Of a DNA stretch of 64,000 nt, positions 50,187 to 60,126 are shown piece after piece. The notes under the pieces were generated by a model. That model made no database searches, was not told the DNA's origin, and saw only the letters and a program-made list of their open reading frames with translations. The position numbers were made by a program, and so were the translations under genes. Position 1 is the first letter of the stretch; each line of letters opens with the position of its first letter. The stretch is from Nageia nagi (taxonomy: Eukaryota; Pinophyta): the NCBI GenBank assembly GCA_050084985.1, contig JBITNC010000001.1:151094001-151158000 (forward strand). Reading direction: 5' to 3'.

Positions 50187-50607
50187 CTCCTCCATAGAGA
50201 TACAAGTGGAGATGAGAACTTTTACATATTTGAGAATATTTTTGAGAACTAGTATGAGACTCACTACATTACCATTTGACAAAAAAATGGTTTACAATGC
50301 AATCATTAACCATAACTGGTTTCACTGTACATAGTAGTCGATCAACTTTAAGCTGACATGTGAGTCTCCATGAGCTTGCTTTCACAAGGTGAGTAACCTG
50401 CATTTCTGAAGAAGATCTTGCATGCTACAAGCAACTCATGAACAAAATCAGTTAGATGCATCATATATTCAAATAAGAGAATCAAATAATGCTATCTTAT
50501 AAATAACTAATCAATGGTGCACTATAAGCCATCACAGAGATGCCAAGCCATCACTCATAGTCACCTATTGTATATAGACATGTGTTGATTTTAAATAGAG
50601 CATAAAA

Positions 50608-50905
50608 ATTGTACAACAAGTTTCTCACATAGAGCAAACTCACCACGGAGGTATAGAATGTACAACAAGTTCCTCATGCAGAGTGAACTTACCATGGAGG
50701 TATATTAATTATATGCTCAAAATTTGTACAAGTTTCTCATGCAGAACAAACTCACCACGGAGGTATAAAATGTACAACAAGTTTGTCACACATAGCAAAC
50801 TTACCACTAAGGTATAAAATAATCATCACTCTATAACAACAATTGTACAACAAGTTTGTCACGTAGAGCAAACTTACCACGGAGGTCTAGAATGTACAAT
50901 CAAAA
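50608..50905. repeat. Tandem repeat in the 3' untranslated region of the copia element (five units)
   Basis: 'tgtacaacaagtttctcac' followed by 'agagcaaactcaccacgg' and 'aggtata' recurs five times (about 50610, 50660, 50724, 50771, 50844) at 47-73-bp spacing. It lies between the RNase H stop (50946) and the polypurine tract. Confidence 0.8.
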
Positions 50906-50945
50906 AAGGCCTCTTAGAGGTGAAGTTGTCATCACTAACAAAAAT

Positions 50946-51950
50946 TTAAACTTCACTCCCCCTTGAGGGCAACTTCACCAACCCGAGAGAATCCCTAAGC
51001 TTGCAGCACTGAGCTTCAGGAAGGGGCTTGGTGAACAAATCAGCGGAGTTTTTAGTAGATGGACAATACTACAAGTGTATGATGTCATCTAGAACCTTCT
51101 CCCTGATAAAATGGGCTTGGATTTCCACATGTTTGGTTCTCTGATGGAACACAGGATTCTTAGCCAAAGAGATAGCCGATTGATTGTCTAAAGAAATAAG
51201 AGATGGGCCATTTTGCTCATACCCAATTTCGTTTAGAAGATGCCTCAGCCAAATAGCTTCCTAGGTGACAATAAACATGTCTCAATATTCAACTTCAGTG
51301 GTAGAAAGAGTCATAGTAGGTTACTTCTTGGAAGCCCAAGAGATAGCACCTGAACCAATGCTGAACACATATACAGAGGTTGATTTTCTATCATCTCTAT
51401 CTCCCCCATAATCAGAATCTGAGAACCCAAAGAGAATAATCGTGGGCACTTTGGAATACTTAAGAGCAAGATCCTTTGTCCCTACCACATACCTCAAGAT
51501 TTGCTTCACAGCATTGAGGTGCTCAACATATGGTTTTTGCATGAATCGTGCCATCAGATTCACTGCAAAGGCAATATCAGGTCGAGAGATAGTCAGATAT
51601 AGAAGACTACCGATCAATTGCCTATAAGCTGTAGCATCAGCCAACTGAGAATCTGAGCTCAGTGATACAATGATTCCAAGAGAAATAGGTATTGCAGCAT
51701 ATTTACACTCCTCCATTCCAAACTTTTGCAAGATGTCTGATATATACTTAGATTGACTAAGATAAGTACAATCTTTGTGTTGGTATACTTGCATCCCAAG
51801 ATAGTAATGCAATAGAACTAGATCAGTCATTTCAAATGTTGCCTTGAGTTTTGAGATGCACTCTTGGATGATTTCAATATTATTGCCTGTTATGAGAAGA
51901 TCATCCACATAAAGGAGAATTATGACCACGTCTTATCCTTGATTGAGTAC
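50946..51950 (-). pseudogene. copia RT end and RNase H, with stops
   Basis: In one minus-strand frame down to the TAA at 50946-50948: ILLYVDDLLITGNN with the YVDD active site (about 51902-51913), then YYLGMQVYQH, LTISRPDIAFAVNLMARFMQ, LRYVVGTKDLALKYS, FSDSDYGGDRDDRKSTSVYV for RNase H, EAIWLRHLLNEIGYEQ, SLDNQSAISLAKNP, HQRTKHVEIQAHFIREK and DLFTKPLPEAQCC, the typical copia end. Catalytic Asp (SDSDYGGD), Glu (TEVEY) and Asp (LDNQSA) are present. Stops lie at 51951, 51933, 51321, 51282, 51261 and 51069. Five of the six fall where Gln or Arg codons are usual; 51951 is the exception. Confidence 0.9.
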
Positions 51951-52745
51951 CTAGAGATCTGAATCTGAGAAGCACTTGGAAAAATCAATATCTGCAAAGA
52001 ATCCTAAAATTTTCTTGTACCATGCTCTAGGTGCTTGCTTAAGTCCATACAAAGACTTCTTTAGCTTACACATAAGAGAGTCTTTTCCTTCTGGAATAAA
52101 TCCTTCTGGTTGATTCATGTAGATTTCAACATCCAAGTCACCATTGAGAAATGCACTTTTGACATCAAGTTGAAAAGCTTTCCATCCTTGAGCTGCAGAA
52201 AGAGCAAGAATTATTCTGACAGTAGGCATCTTGGCCACAGGAGCAAAGGTTTCCTCATAATCAATGCCATATTTTTGATCGAATCCTTTGGCCACTAACC
52301 TTGCTTTGTACTTTTCAATTTTTCCATCAAAATTGTACTTGACCTTGTATATCCATTTATTACCAATCACATTTTTCTCATTGGGATAAGGAACCAAATC
52401 CCAAGTTTCATTTTTTATGAGCACCTCATACTCAACTTTCATAGCTTCCATCCAACACTCTTGCTTGGAAGCTTCTTTGAAGGTTGATGGCTCATGTGTA
52501 TTATCAATTTTGGCAAATAAAGAGCTATTCAAGGTCATACTCCTTGTAATTCTCTGTGTTGGAGAATTTTGCTCGTGTGGTGACTTCTCTACATGATTAT
52601 CCAACCAGTTAGGCGTAGGCGAAGAATCATCTGTATCAGACACCTCAGCATGAGAGGTCGTATCCTCAGAAAGTTCATTGAACTTAACATCCCTAGAAAC
52701 AAAGACTATTTTATGGGATGAAGAGTAGAGCCTGTAACCTCTATG
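51951..52745 (-). pseudogene. copia reverse transcriptase, N-terminal part
   Basis: After the stop at 52746 the same frame continues through a linker (HRGYRLYSSSHKIVFVSRDV) to a Ser/Pro/Thr-rich stretch and then the copia RT: KEASKQECWMEAMKVEYEVL, NETWDLVPYPNEKNVIGNKW, YKARLVAKGFDQKYGIDYEE, TFAPVAKMPTVRIILALSAA, QLDVKSAFLNGDLDVEIYMN, QPEGF and KLKKSLYGLKQAPRAWYKKI. The first catalytic Asp region (QLDVKSAFLNG) is intact. The frame is open from 52643 to 51954 and ends at a TAG just before the YVDD block. Confidence 0.92.
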
Positions 52746-53665
52746 CTAATTATCATACCCCACAAAGATGCATTTTTCTGATCGTTTATCTAGCTTCTTT
52801 GTTTTCTCTGAGGTAATGAAGGCAAATGCATCACAACCGAAGACCCTGAAGTGTGAAAGGTTAGGTTTCTTTCTTGTCCATGCTTCATATGGAGTTTTAC
52901 CTTCAACTGCCTTAGTAGGACACCTATTTAGGGTGTGAATAGTAGTGTGAATAGCTTCGCCCCATAAGAAACTAGAAAGGTTACCCAACATGCATCTTGC
53001 CATTTCCATAATGGTGTGATTCTTCCTTTTAGCAACTCCATTTTGCTGAGGGGTGTAAGGGATTGTGAATTGTCGCTTAATCCCATGTTTAACACAATAG
53101 TCGATAAACTCATTGCTATTATATTCACCCCCATTATCAAATCTCAGCATCTTAATCTTAGAATCAGTTTGATTTTCAACAAGTGCCTTGAAGTCTCTAA
53201 ACTTGTCAAAAGTTTGATCCTTGTGCTCAAGTAGATAACCAAATGTCATCCTACTGAAGTCATCAATGAAGGTTAGAACATAAGAAGCTCCCCTAGGGAC
53301 TTAGTCTGAAAAGGACCCATCAAATCTGAATGCACAAGCTGAAGAGGATGAGTAGCTCGAGTTGCCTTATCTTTTTCAAAATTTTGCCTATTCATCTTTC
53401 CTAGAATGCACCTTTCACAGAGACCAATTGTGGGTGAAATATTAGGTAAACCTTCCACAAGTGCTTGAGTTTTCATATCTTGAATACTCTTGTGGTTAAG
53501 GTGCCCTAATCGTTGATGCCAAAGATTACCTTTTGAACAAACATTTGCAGCAAGACAAATATTTGAAGGTACTTGATCCACAATATAAAGGTCATCCTTT
53601 ACTAATCCTTTCATCAAGGTGGCAAGTCCTTTTCTTAACACTCCAAGAGTGTGAGGTAAACTCAA
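52746..53665 (-). pseudogene. copia GAG-pre-integrase and integrase, frameshifted and missing the catalytic Glu
   Basis: The zinc-binding pre-integrase segment reads NLWHQRLGHLNHKSIQDMKT and GLCERCILGKMNRQNF (His-x-His, Cys-x2-Cys). The integrase core begins LVHSDLMGPFQTKSLG (first Asp), is broken by a one-base deletion at about 53290, and resumes in the frame MTFGYLLEHKDQTFDKF. The second Asp is present in MLRFDNGGEYNS, but the residue before it is Phe and not the usual Ser. The third catalytic residue is lost: QQNGVAKRKNHT has Lys where the DDE glutamate belongs (about 53029). The frame ends FVGYDN then TAG (52746-52748). Confidence 0.92.
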
Positions 53666-54872
53666 ATGAGCATCCTTTCCTTGTAATCTGAATCATAGAG
53701 ATGAGATTCATCCTTAGTTTAGGCACATAAAAGACATTATCAAGAGTCTTTCCATGAATCTTCACACTCCCTATTTCGTGCACATCAAGGACTGTATTAT
53801 CACCTATCACAACTACGTCCTTTTTATACTTATGAAAGTTTTCAAACTTATCCTTTTCATAACACATGTGATTAGTGCATCCTAAATCAATAATCCAATC
53901 ATTTGAAATAGTTTGAGTCATTGAGTAGTAGGAAACAGTAGCAGTATGCTTGTTCTTCTTTCTATTATTGAAATTTCTCACATTTCCATTTCCCTTACCT
54001 TTTTGAGCAAATTTCTTTTTGCGACAATCATACTCTTTGTGCCCAAAGATACCACAAAAGTTATAATTTCCATCAAACTTTTCCTGAGGTGTTGGATTGC
54101 TTGATCTAGCTTTGTCATTCCTTTGCCTGTAGTTGCCATGATTGTTGTTGCCCTTTTTGTCATACTTCCTGAAGGTAGATGAGGACTTGTTATCTTTGAA
54201 TTTGTAATGTTTGAACTTTTTCTTGAAAGGAGTTTTGGTTGCTCCTAGAGCAATGCTATTGTCCTTTGGAGAAAGGTTCAACATTTTCTTGTTCAAAGTT
54301 TCCTCATGCTTCAGAAGGAGTCTAGAAAGGTTATCAAGCGAGATGACATCTTCTTCATCATCGAGCCTTGTTTCCATAACCGTGACAAAGTTGCTAAAAT
54401 TTGTAGTAAGGCTTTGAAGAATGATGAAGACCATGAACTCATCATTGATCCAGTTGCACCCACAACCAACCAATTGTGTCCTGAGGTCAATGATTTTGTT
54501 TAAGTAGATGGAGGCACTTTCATCTTCACTTTGTCGATACTGCAACAACTTTTGTAGAATGGTAAACCTCCTTGAAAATTTAGACCCAAGGTAAATTTTC
54601 TTTAGCCTATCCCAAGCTTCCTTTGCTGAAGTTGATGAAGAAATCATGAGAAGGACATCATCTGAAACTGCATGATAAATCATTGAAGTTGGTAACTCAT
54701 TCTTTGAGTTGTATACTTTAAGAGCCTTCTCATCAGTAGGAGCGACCAAGTCTTCACTAATTGTCTACCACAGCTTCCTTGCTTGTAACTCGGCTTTCAT
54801 ACGAGGTTCCCATATTCCAAAGTTGGAACCATCGAGTATATGCTTGGGAACGAAGGTTTCAACTATTGCTAC
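53592..54872 (-). pseudogene. copia gag and protease, with stop, altered zinc knuckle and altered protease site
   Basis: The frame is readable from about 54872 (VETFVPKHILDGSNFGIWEP), has a TAG at 54765-54767, then is open to 53592. It contains the copia gag core (STSAKEAWDRLKKIYLGSKF, RRFTILQKLLQYRQSEDESA, LVGCGCNWINDEFMVFIILQ), a basic linker, and a CCHC knuckle whose first Cys is Tyr (YNFCGIFGHKEYDC). The protease reads NDWIIDLGCTNHMC, with Leu in place of the Ser/Thr of Asp-Ser-Gly. A frameshift near 53600-53650 separates it from the integrase part. No in-frame ATG lies before VETF; the bases 'cttttttgtag' just upstream look like an intron 3' splice site, so the start may be spliced on (inference). 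Confidence 0.9.
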
Positions 54873-55784
54873 AAAAAAGAGTAAATATGCAATAAGAATG
54901 CAAACTTTTACAATTTTCCATCTATACATATAAAACATCTAATAAGCAAACATGTCCCACATGTGCAAACTTATTAACCACGATCCATAGAAGGATAAAG
55001 TTGGGGTTGTTTTCTTGTATAGAATTAGGCCTTCACCTGGATGCCCGCAAGGTGGAGCCCAGGTACTACCAGTCCTCAACCAGTTCACCTTGGTCAGTAA
55101 TATACTCTCACAAGGAGAAGTACTAACTATTTTCCAAGGATCTGACGTATCTTGGACCGGCCATTTTAATTATCTTGATTAAGGTTTTCAGTTTTCCTCC
55201 TAGGTTATCAGGATAATCCCTGAATGGACATGCGGACATGTGGTATCACTACACACATGCCTGTCCACCTAATAGAGTTATGTCCAATCCAACAGAGGTC
55301 TTAGGGGCAATTAAGACGGACTTACCACCACTTGGTTCTTCGGACTAAAAAGGCTCCAGTCTGCCCTGTCCTCACCTCGTGGCTCCCCAAACAAGTCATG
55401 TTGTGGAAAATACGTGCGGATGTATTCATTTTAGGGGTTACTTTCAAATTTTTGCGTATTGCAAGTATAAAGCAAATGTGCAAAAATATAAAGTAAAGTG
55501 AAAATACTCCATCCACACGAACTTGAAACCTTAAGAGGCCAAAATTGAGTCCAATGGGTTTTGTACTAACCTCTAAAGGACTTTTACATTTTTCATATTT
55601 TTGCTCAAGTTCAAAAATAATGAATTTTTCAAATGCTAAGTCCTATTTAGCATTAATCCATAACTTAAACATGTATTAGTCCATGAATTAAAATTAAGTT
55701 TTAAACATGCATCATGCATTTTAACTTATAAATTTAAGTACTAAGCATGCTTTAATCCTAACAATGTTAAGAGGCATGCATTTT

Positions 55785-55925
55785 ATACTTAGCATGCAAG
55801 ATCCATTTAGCATAACATGCAAGATCTATTTAGCATAACGTAAACATTTAAGTAACATGCAAGATCTATTTAGCATCACATGCAAGATCTATTTAGCATA
55901 ACATGCAAGATCTATTTAGATTTAA
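55785..55925. repeat. Tandem repeat, about 26-bp unit, in the copia leader
   Basis: 'acatgcaagatctatttagcat' recurs five times (55793-55921), twice separated by 'aacgtaaacatttaagta'-like spacers. Confidence 0.8.
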
Positions 55926-57894
55926 GTAAAAAATGATAAAAATCCCCCCCATTTTGACGTAAAGTGCTAACAACTTGGATGCTAAAAAATTATGTTTAAG
56001 TGTGAGGTTGCCTTGTTGTCACTGAAGGGGTAAACTTTAAATATGTAAGGGTGACTAAGGCAAAAAATCAAAGCAAATTTGGAGTGGGTAAAAAAAATTA
56101 AATACCCAACAACAAGAGTTTGACAAAAAAATGAAAGGGCCATGTGTAAGCCTCAGGGATGTTGAGAAGCTGGGCAGGGGTGGCAGGAGAGACCAAAGTG
56201 TGTAGAAGGGTGGTGAAGGTGGCAGGAGGAGGCCACGTAGGGTGGTGGAGGTCATGTGGGGCGGCCATTCGGTGGGAGGGAGAGACGCGTTGGTTTGTTT
56301 GACTTGAGCAATTGACCAAACCCCCATCGCATGTATATCCTGCGATCAGAGCAGTCCAGAAGAGGCTAAGCATGCGAAGTGTTCAAAGTAGCTATTTTGG
56401 AAATTGTCTGCGATCATTGCAGGTAAATAATTAGCGAGTCTTTGTTGTAGTTTTGTGCAGATCCTTGGTGCAGATTCTATGATCATTGCAGGCCATGAAA
56501 CTTAGTCTACATCAGGCGTCGTGATCGTCCAACGTATCCATTTTGAGCATAGCCTGTGAGACAGCATCGAGAGGAGGCAAAAAATTCGTAGGTCCTTTTA
56601 GCGTATCTAGTTTTTGTAGAGCCTACGATCATCGTGGAAATCCTGACCTGCTCCTCGTAGTCTTAAATTTGTAAATGAAGTCTATTTATGCTGTATTCTA
56701 TGTAGTGTTTTATTGCGATGAAAAGTATCAAGGAGGATTTACGTTATCCTTGCGCTAAGATTGGGAATTTGAATTTCCTCTCCCTCCCGCGAGCTGATGA
56801 TAAGGAAGCTTGCAAAAGAGTTTTCTGCCATGTCAAATCGAAATACGTGATGCCCCATAACTTTATTTAAGATTGACATTTTGCAGACCCAGAGAAAACT
56901 TGAAGAACAGTCTGTTTATGATTAATTTTCTGCTTTTCTGAATTCTAGAGAAAAGCGTATTAGCGGCCCCCCACTATTGTTTAGAAGGGTACGTAAGAAT
57001 CATGCATTTGTATTAAGGGTTTTTTTGTTTTTTTGATTCAAGCGATTGATTGTTTGCTTCAATAATAGGGGGCCAATTCCCCTCCTATTAATTAAAGCTT
57101 CTACCCCCTCTATTCAATATCGAATGGTGCTGAGCCGGTAGGAAAAAATCTTCCCAGAAAGAATAATGATAAAGCTGATTACTCAACCAAACAATTTGTT
57201 GTTTGGAAAGAATAAGAAATAATAAGAATATTTGATGAGAAAGATTTTTATTTGCCCTGACCCGCCCGATATAAGTTTTGATTATATTTTAAACGAAATT
57301 AAAATATAAAAAAAAATATATATATTATTTAATTACATTTTAAATAGATTTAAAATATAAAAACTATATATATATATATATATTATATTGAGCCTTTGAA
57401 TATATTATTGTGCCGCTAAAATTGTGGTAGAAAAAAAATTGTCCTACTCTCTAATTTTTTTTTAAATGTTCATGCCTCACTAAAAATACCATTAACAAAA
57501 ACAATGGTAGTATATGTAGGAGAAATGTCACAATAATATAGTACTATTTTTTAAGCAAATAGTAATAACATAATACTACTAACATATAAAATGTTAGTAA
57601 AACTATTGGCATTTCATAGTATCCTCTTAAAAAATATAGCATGTATTGAGCATTGTTGTAAAAAAAATGCTACTAACATAAGAGGTTAGTATAGAAAAAA
57701 AAATACTTGCATTGTCATTTTAATCATATTTTGCAAGAAATAAGCTCCAATATCTCACAAAATATGTTAGTATCTAATGCAATAATCCAAAAAAAATGAT
57801 CAAATAAGGAGGAACTTTATACCTTTTCTTAAAATTTACCTCACCAATGGGGTGTAAGATGAGGAATGAAGAAGGATGAAGAACCTCCAAGATG

Positions 57895-58008
57895 TAGCTT
57901 CCACACCAAAAGAAGAGCTTCCACACCAAGAAGAGCTTCTACACCAAGAAGAAGAGATTCCACAACAAGGAGAGTGTCTACACCTAGAAGAAGAGCTTCC
58001 ACAACAAA
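57895..58008. repeat. Purine-rich tandem repeat beside the primer site
   Basis: 'gcttccacaccaagaaga' variants recur about six times (18-27-bp units) directly next to the primer site, at the very start of the element's RNA leader. Confidence 0.75.
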
Positions 58009-58020
58009 GCTCTGATGCCA
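58009..58020 (-). other. Primer binding site of the copia element
   Basis: The minus strand reads TGGCATCAGAGC, one transition from the tRNA-iMet complement TGGTATCAGAGC, two bases inside the 5' LTR. Confidence 0.8.
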
Positions 58021-58022
58021 AT

Positions 58023-58519
58023 TGAAGGATTTGAACTAGATCTAAACAAATCCTCAAGGACCTAAGACTAGGAAGCTAAATCATTCATCATCTATAATTC
58101 TAAGAACATCATTCACACAATATGACACCAATATAAGGTGGTTCCTCCCTCCTTGGGAGTACATCCACAACTAGTTCTCTATTCTCAATCTATGCCTCTC
58201 TTACAACTATTCTCTTGCTCTCTCCTACACAACCAAGTAGAGTAATCTTACTCCAAAACTTAGATTTGTTACAAGAGGAGAGGCCCTCTATTTATAGCTT
58301 GAGAGCACCTCTCTAACCTCCCTTTAACCCAAGGGTAAGGTTAGGGTTACAATAAATGTATCACCTAACTTTAACCTACCAACTAACCACTTTGGTAAAG
58401 TCAAAGTCTACATATTAAAGAATTCTATTAATCTCTTAAGGTATCTACATACCCTTAAGTGATTAATTGAATTTACAAGGAGTTTAGATATTCACAATAT
58501 TTCATTACAAATTCTAACA
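58023..58519 (-). repeat. 5' LTR of the copia element
   Basis: 497 bp, TG...CA, matching 49633-50122; it carries an extra 'tagagta'-type 7-bp segment. Being the 5' LTR of a minus-strand element, it would drive transcription leftward; a TATA-like 'ctataaatagagg' is seen on the minus strand at about 58288-58300. Confidence 0.95.
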
Positions 58520-58524
58520 GGCTT
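58520..58524. repeat. Target site duplication of the copia element (right)
   Basis: 'ggctt', identical to 49628-49632. Confidence 0.9.
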
Positions 58525-59340
58525 CCCTTAGTTAAAAAATCCTAGAGAAATATGGACCTTCCCTCCTTCATTGTGGCCCATGTTCTAATCAAAATTGTTG
58601 ATTCCTCTTTCTGTAAAAGCATGTGGAAAGCATGAGAGACTGTCAAACCATGGCTTACTTGGAAAGGAGGTGAAAAATGCAAAGGAGTTTCTCTTGCTCA
58701 CCTTAATGTTTGGTGGTCTCCAACCATCAAGTTTCAGAATATGCCTCTGGTTAGCACATAATGGATCTAGGCTAAAAAAAATTTCAAAAAAGGCATTTCT
58801 TCTATTCAAGATTTTTACAACCAAGCTTCCGAGAATTAGATTCCTTAGGAGTTATTTAAGCAAATATATGCATTGAAACTTGAGGAAAAAGACACATATG
58901 ATAATGTGCTTAATTACATGCCTTTCTCTCTTTGGCCTAAGCTAGGTCAACACTCTCCGTGCTCTTGGCGGATAAAATGGAAATGAGTTAAGGATGTCCC
59001 TTTCATCTTACTCAACCGAACATGGTTGTAATTGGCTTTCACCCAACTTACCTATGGTCCCCAAGCTCAATGAACGTTGGGATCTCTCTTCCTCTAATGA
59101 TGCTTAGAGGTCTCATTTTAAAATGCTATGGGCCAAGTACGTCAAACCCAATTAGTAAGCATTTTTTTATGGAGCCTAATTTTTCAAGGTCTCCCTGTGA
59201 ATCATAGGTTGAAGCACCTAGGTTTGGACGATCCTTTGTGTCCATTTTGTAGCTCATAAGAGACTATCATGCATATATTTTGGTATTGCATTAAAGCTCA
59301 AAAGGCTTAGTCGTCACTTTGGGTGGGAGGAATGCCTGAA
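58525..59340 (+). pseudogene. L1-type LINE ORF2 remnant (right half), ending in a zf-RVT domain
   Basis: It continues the LINE interrupted by the copia element. Readable pieces are FCKSMWKA, VKPWLTWKGGEKCKGVSLAH, WWSPTIKFQNMPLV, EEKDTYDNVLNYMPFSLWPK, and the zinc-binding C-terminus GLPVNHRLKHLGLDDPLCPF, CSS, ETIMHIFWYCIKAQKA. 'LPV--RL-H-G--D-LCPFC---ET--H-F--C--A---W' is the zf-RVT domain found at the C-terminus of plant LINE reverse transcriptases. Stops and frame changes are frequent. The end near 59340 is where protein-like sequence stops. Confidence 0.78.
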
Positions 59341-60126
59341 CACCTCTTGCCATAATGATGGTTAGGGGTAGCAGATTGATGATGATTGTAGTGGATGGCA
59401 TGATAATTCCAGTTGTTGGCCAAAGTCGCTCATTACAACTATAAACGAGGAAGGGGTAGTGGCAGAAGGGTGGGTGGCCACTTCATTTAATGTTATTCCC
59501 CCATAGACAATGCAAATCCAAATTGGTGGGAGATTCACGAAACACTTGATAGCAATCATTAGCCACGTATGCTCCCAAATGTCTAGAAATATAATGAGGA
59601 AATGACAGACCATGATACCATCATTAATGAGCATACTGATAATCCATCGGTTCCCACGTTGCTAACCAACTCCCCACCTCCCTCTAGATGGTGCTAAATG
59701 CATTTAAGTGTTGATGGTGCTCTAGCAGTTAGTTGTCGATTACAACCTTGGTCTTTGTTTAATACTTGTACTTTCTCTAGATTCTCTTTAATGTGTTGTT
59801 TTAGTTAGTTACCACGTATTAGACAGTTTGAAAAATAATTTGATGATATTTTGAATTTTAAATTGTGATTGATGATACATTCAACGCACAACATGTAACT
59901 CTTTCCACCCAATACTTTTTGTCTGATTTAAATTTCATTTTTTTTCTTTAAAAAAAAAGATTCTCCACATATTTTACAAGAAAACATAAACTCAAAGAAT
60001 AATTTGAATTCCCTCGTTGGGTCGACTTAAGAAGTTTGGATATGGATTTTTGTGGTGCAAAAACAATAACCACTATTAACCAGTCATCGATTTCTCCCAC
60101 CCATTTCGCTGGTCTTTGTAGTCCTC
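59341..60126. other. LINE 3' tail or mTERF upstream region
   Basis: No gene is recognised. T-rich and A-rich runs at about 59938-59958 could be the old poly(A) end of the LINE. The last 150 bases before the mTERF ATG are presumably its promoter and 5' untranslated region; no clear TATA box at the usual distance is visible. Confidence 0.4.

Larger units (their letters stand above)
54873..58022 (-). other. Long leader of the copia element
   Basis: About 3.1 kb between the 5' LTR and gag. It holds two tandem arrays (55785-55925; 57895-58015), an AT-rich stretch with AT repeats (57315-57390), a stretch at 57480-57760 with repeated 'atactactaacat/atgttagta' inverted words that may be a small insertion, and a distinctly GC-richer part (55020-55400 and about 56050-56960). 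No protein motif is recognised in any frame. The GC-rich part may be captured host sequence; this is inference. Confidence 0.5.
49633..58519 (-). mobile_element. Structurally complete Ty1/copia retrotransposon
   Basis: An 8887-bp element with LTRs of 490 and 497 bp (TG...CA on both strands), 5-bp target duplication 'ggctt', tRNA-iMet-type primer site beside the right LTR and purine tract beside the left LTR. Transcription runs right to left. Domains in order are gag, protease, integrase, reverse transcriptase, RNase H, which is the copia order. The LTRs differ by seven substitutions and one 7-bp indel. The gag-pol frame has eight stops, two frameshifts and lost catalytic residues, so the copy is dead. 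A 3.1-kb leader separates the 5' LTR from gag, which is unusually long. It inserted into the L1 LINE remnant. Confidence 0.95.

Noticed and set aside
56055-56373. Two overlapping 90-codon minus frames rich in Pro and Ser in the copia leader
   Set aside because: They overlap in different frames and show only compositional bias of the GC-rich leader segment.
57480-57760. Possible MITE in the copia leader with inverted 'tactaacat' words
   Set aside because: No clear terminal inverted repeats or target duplication could be delimited.
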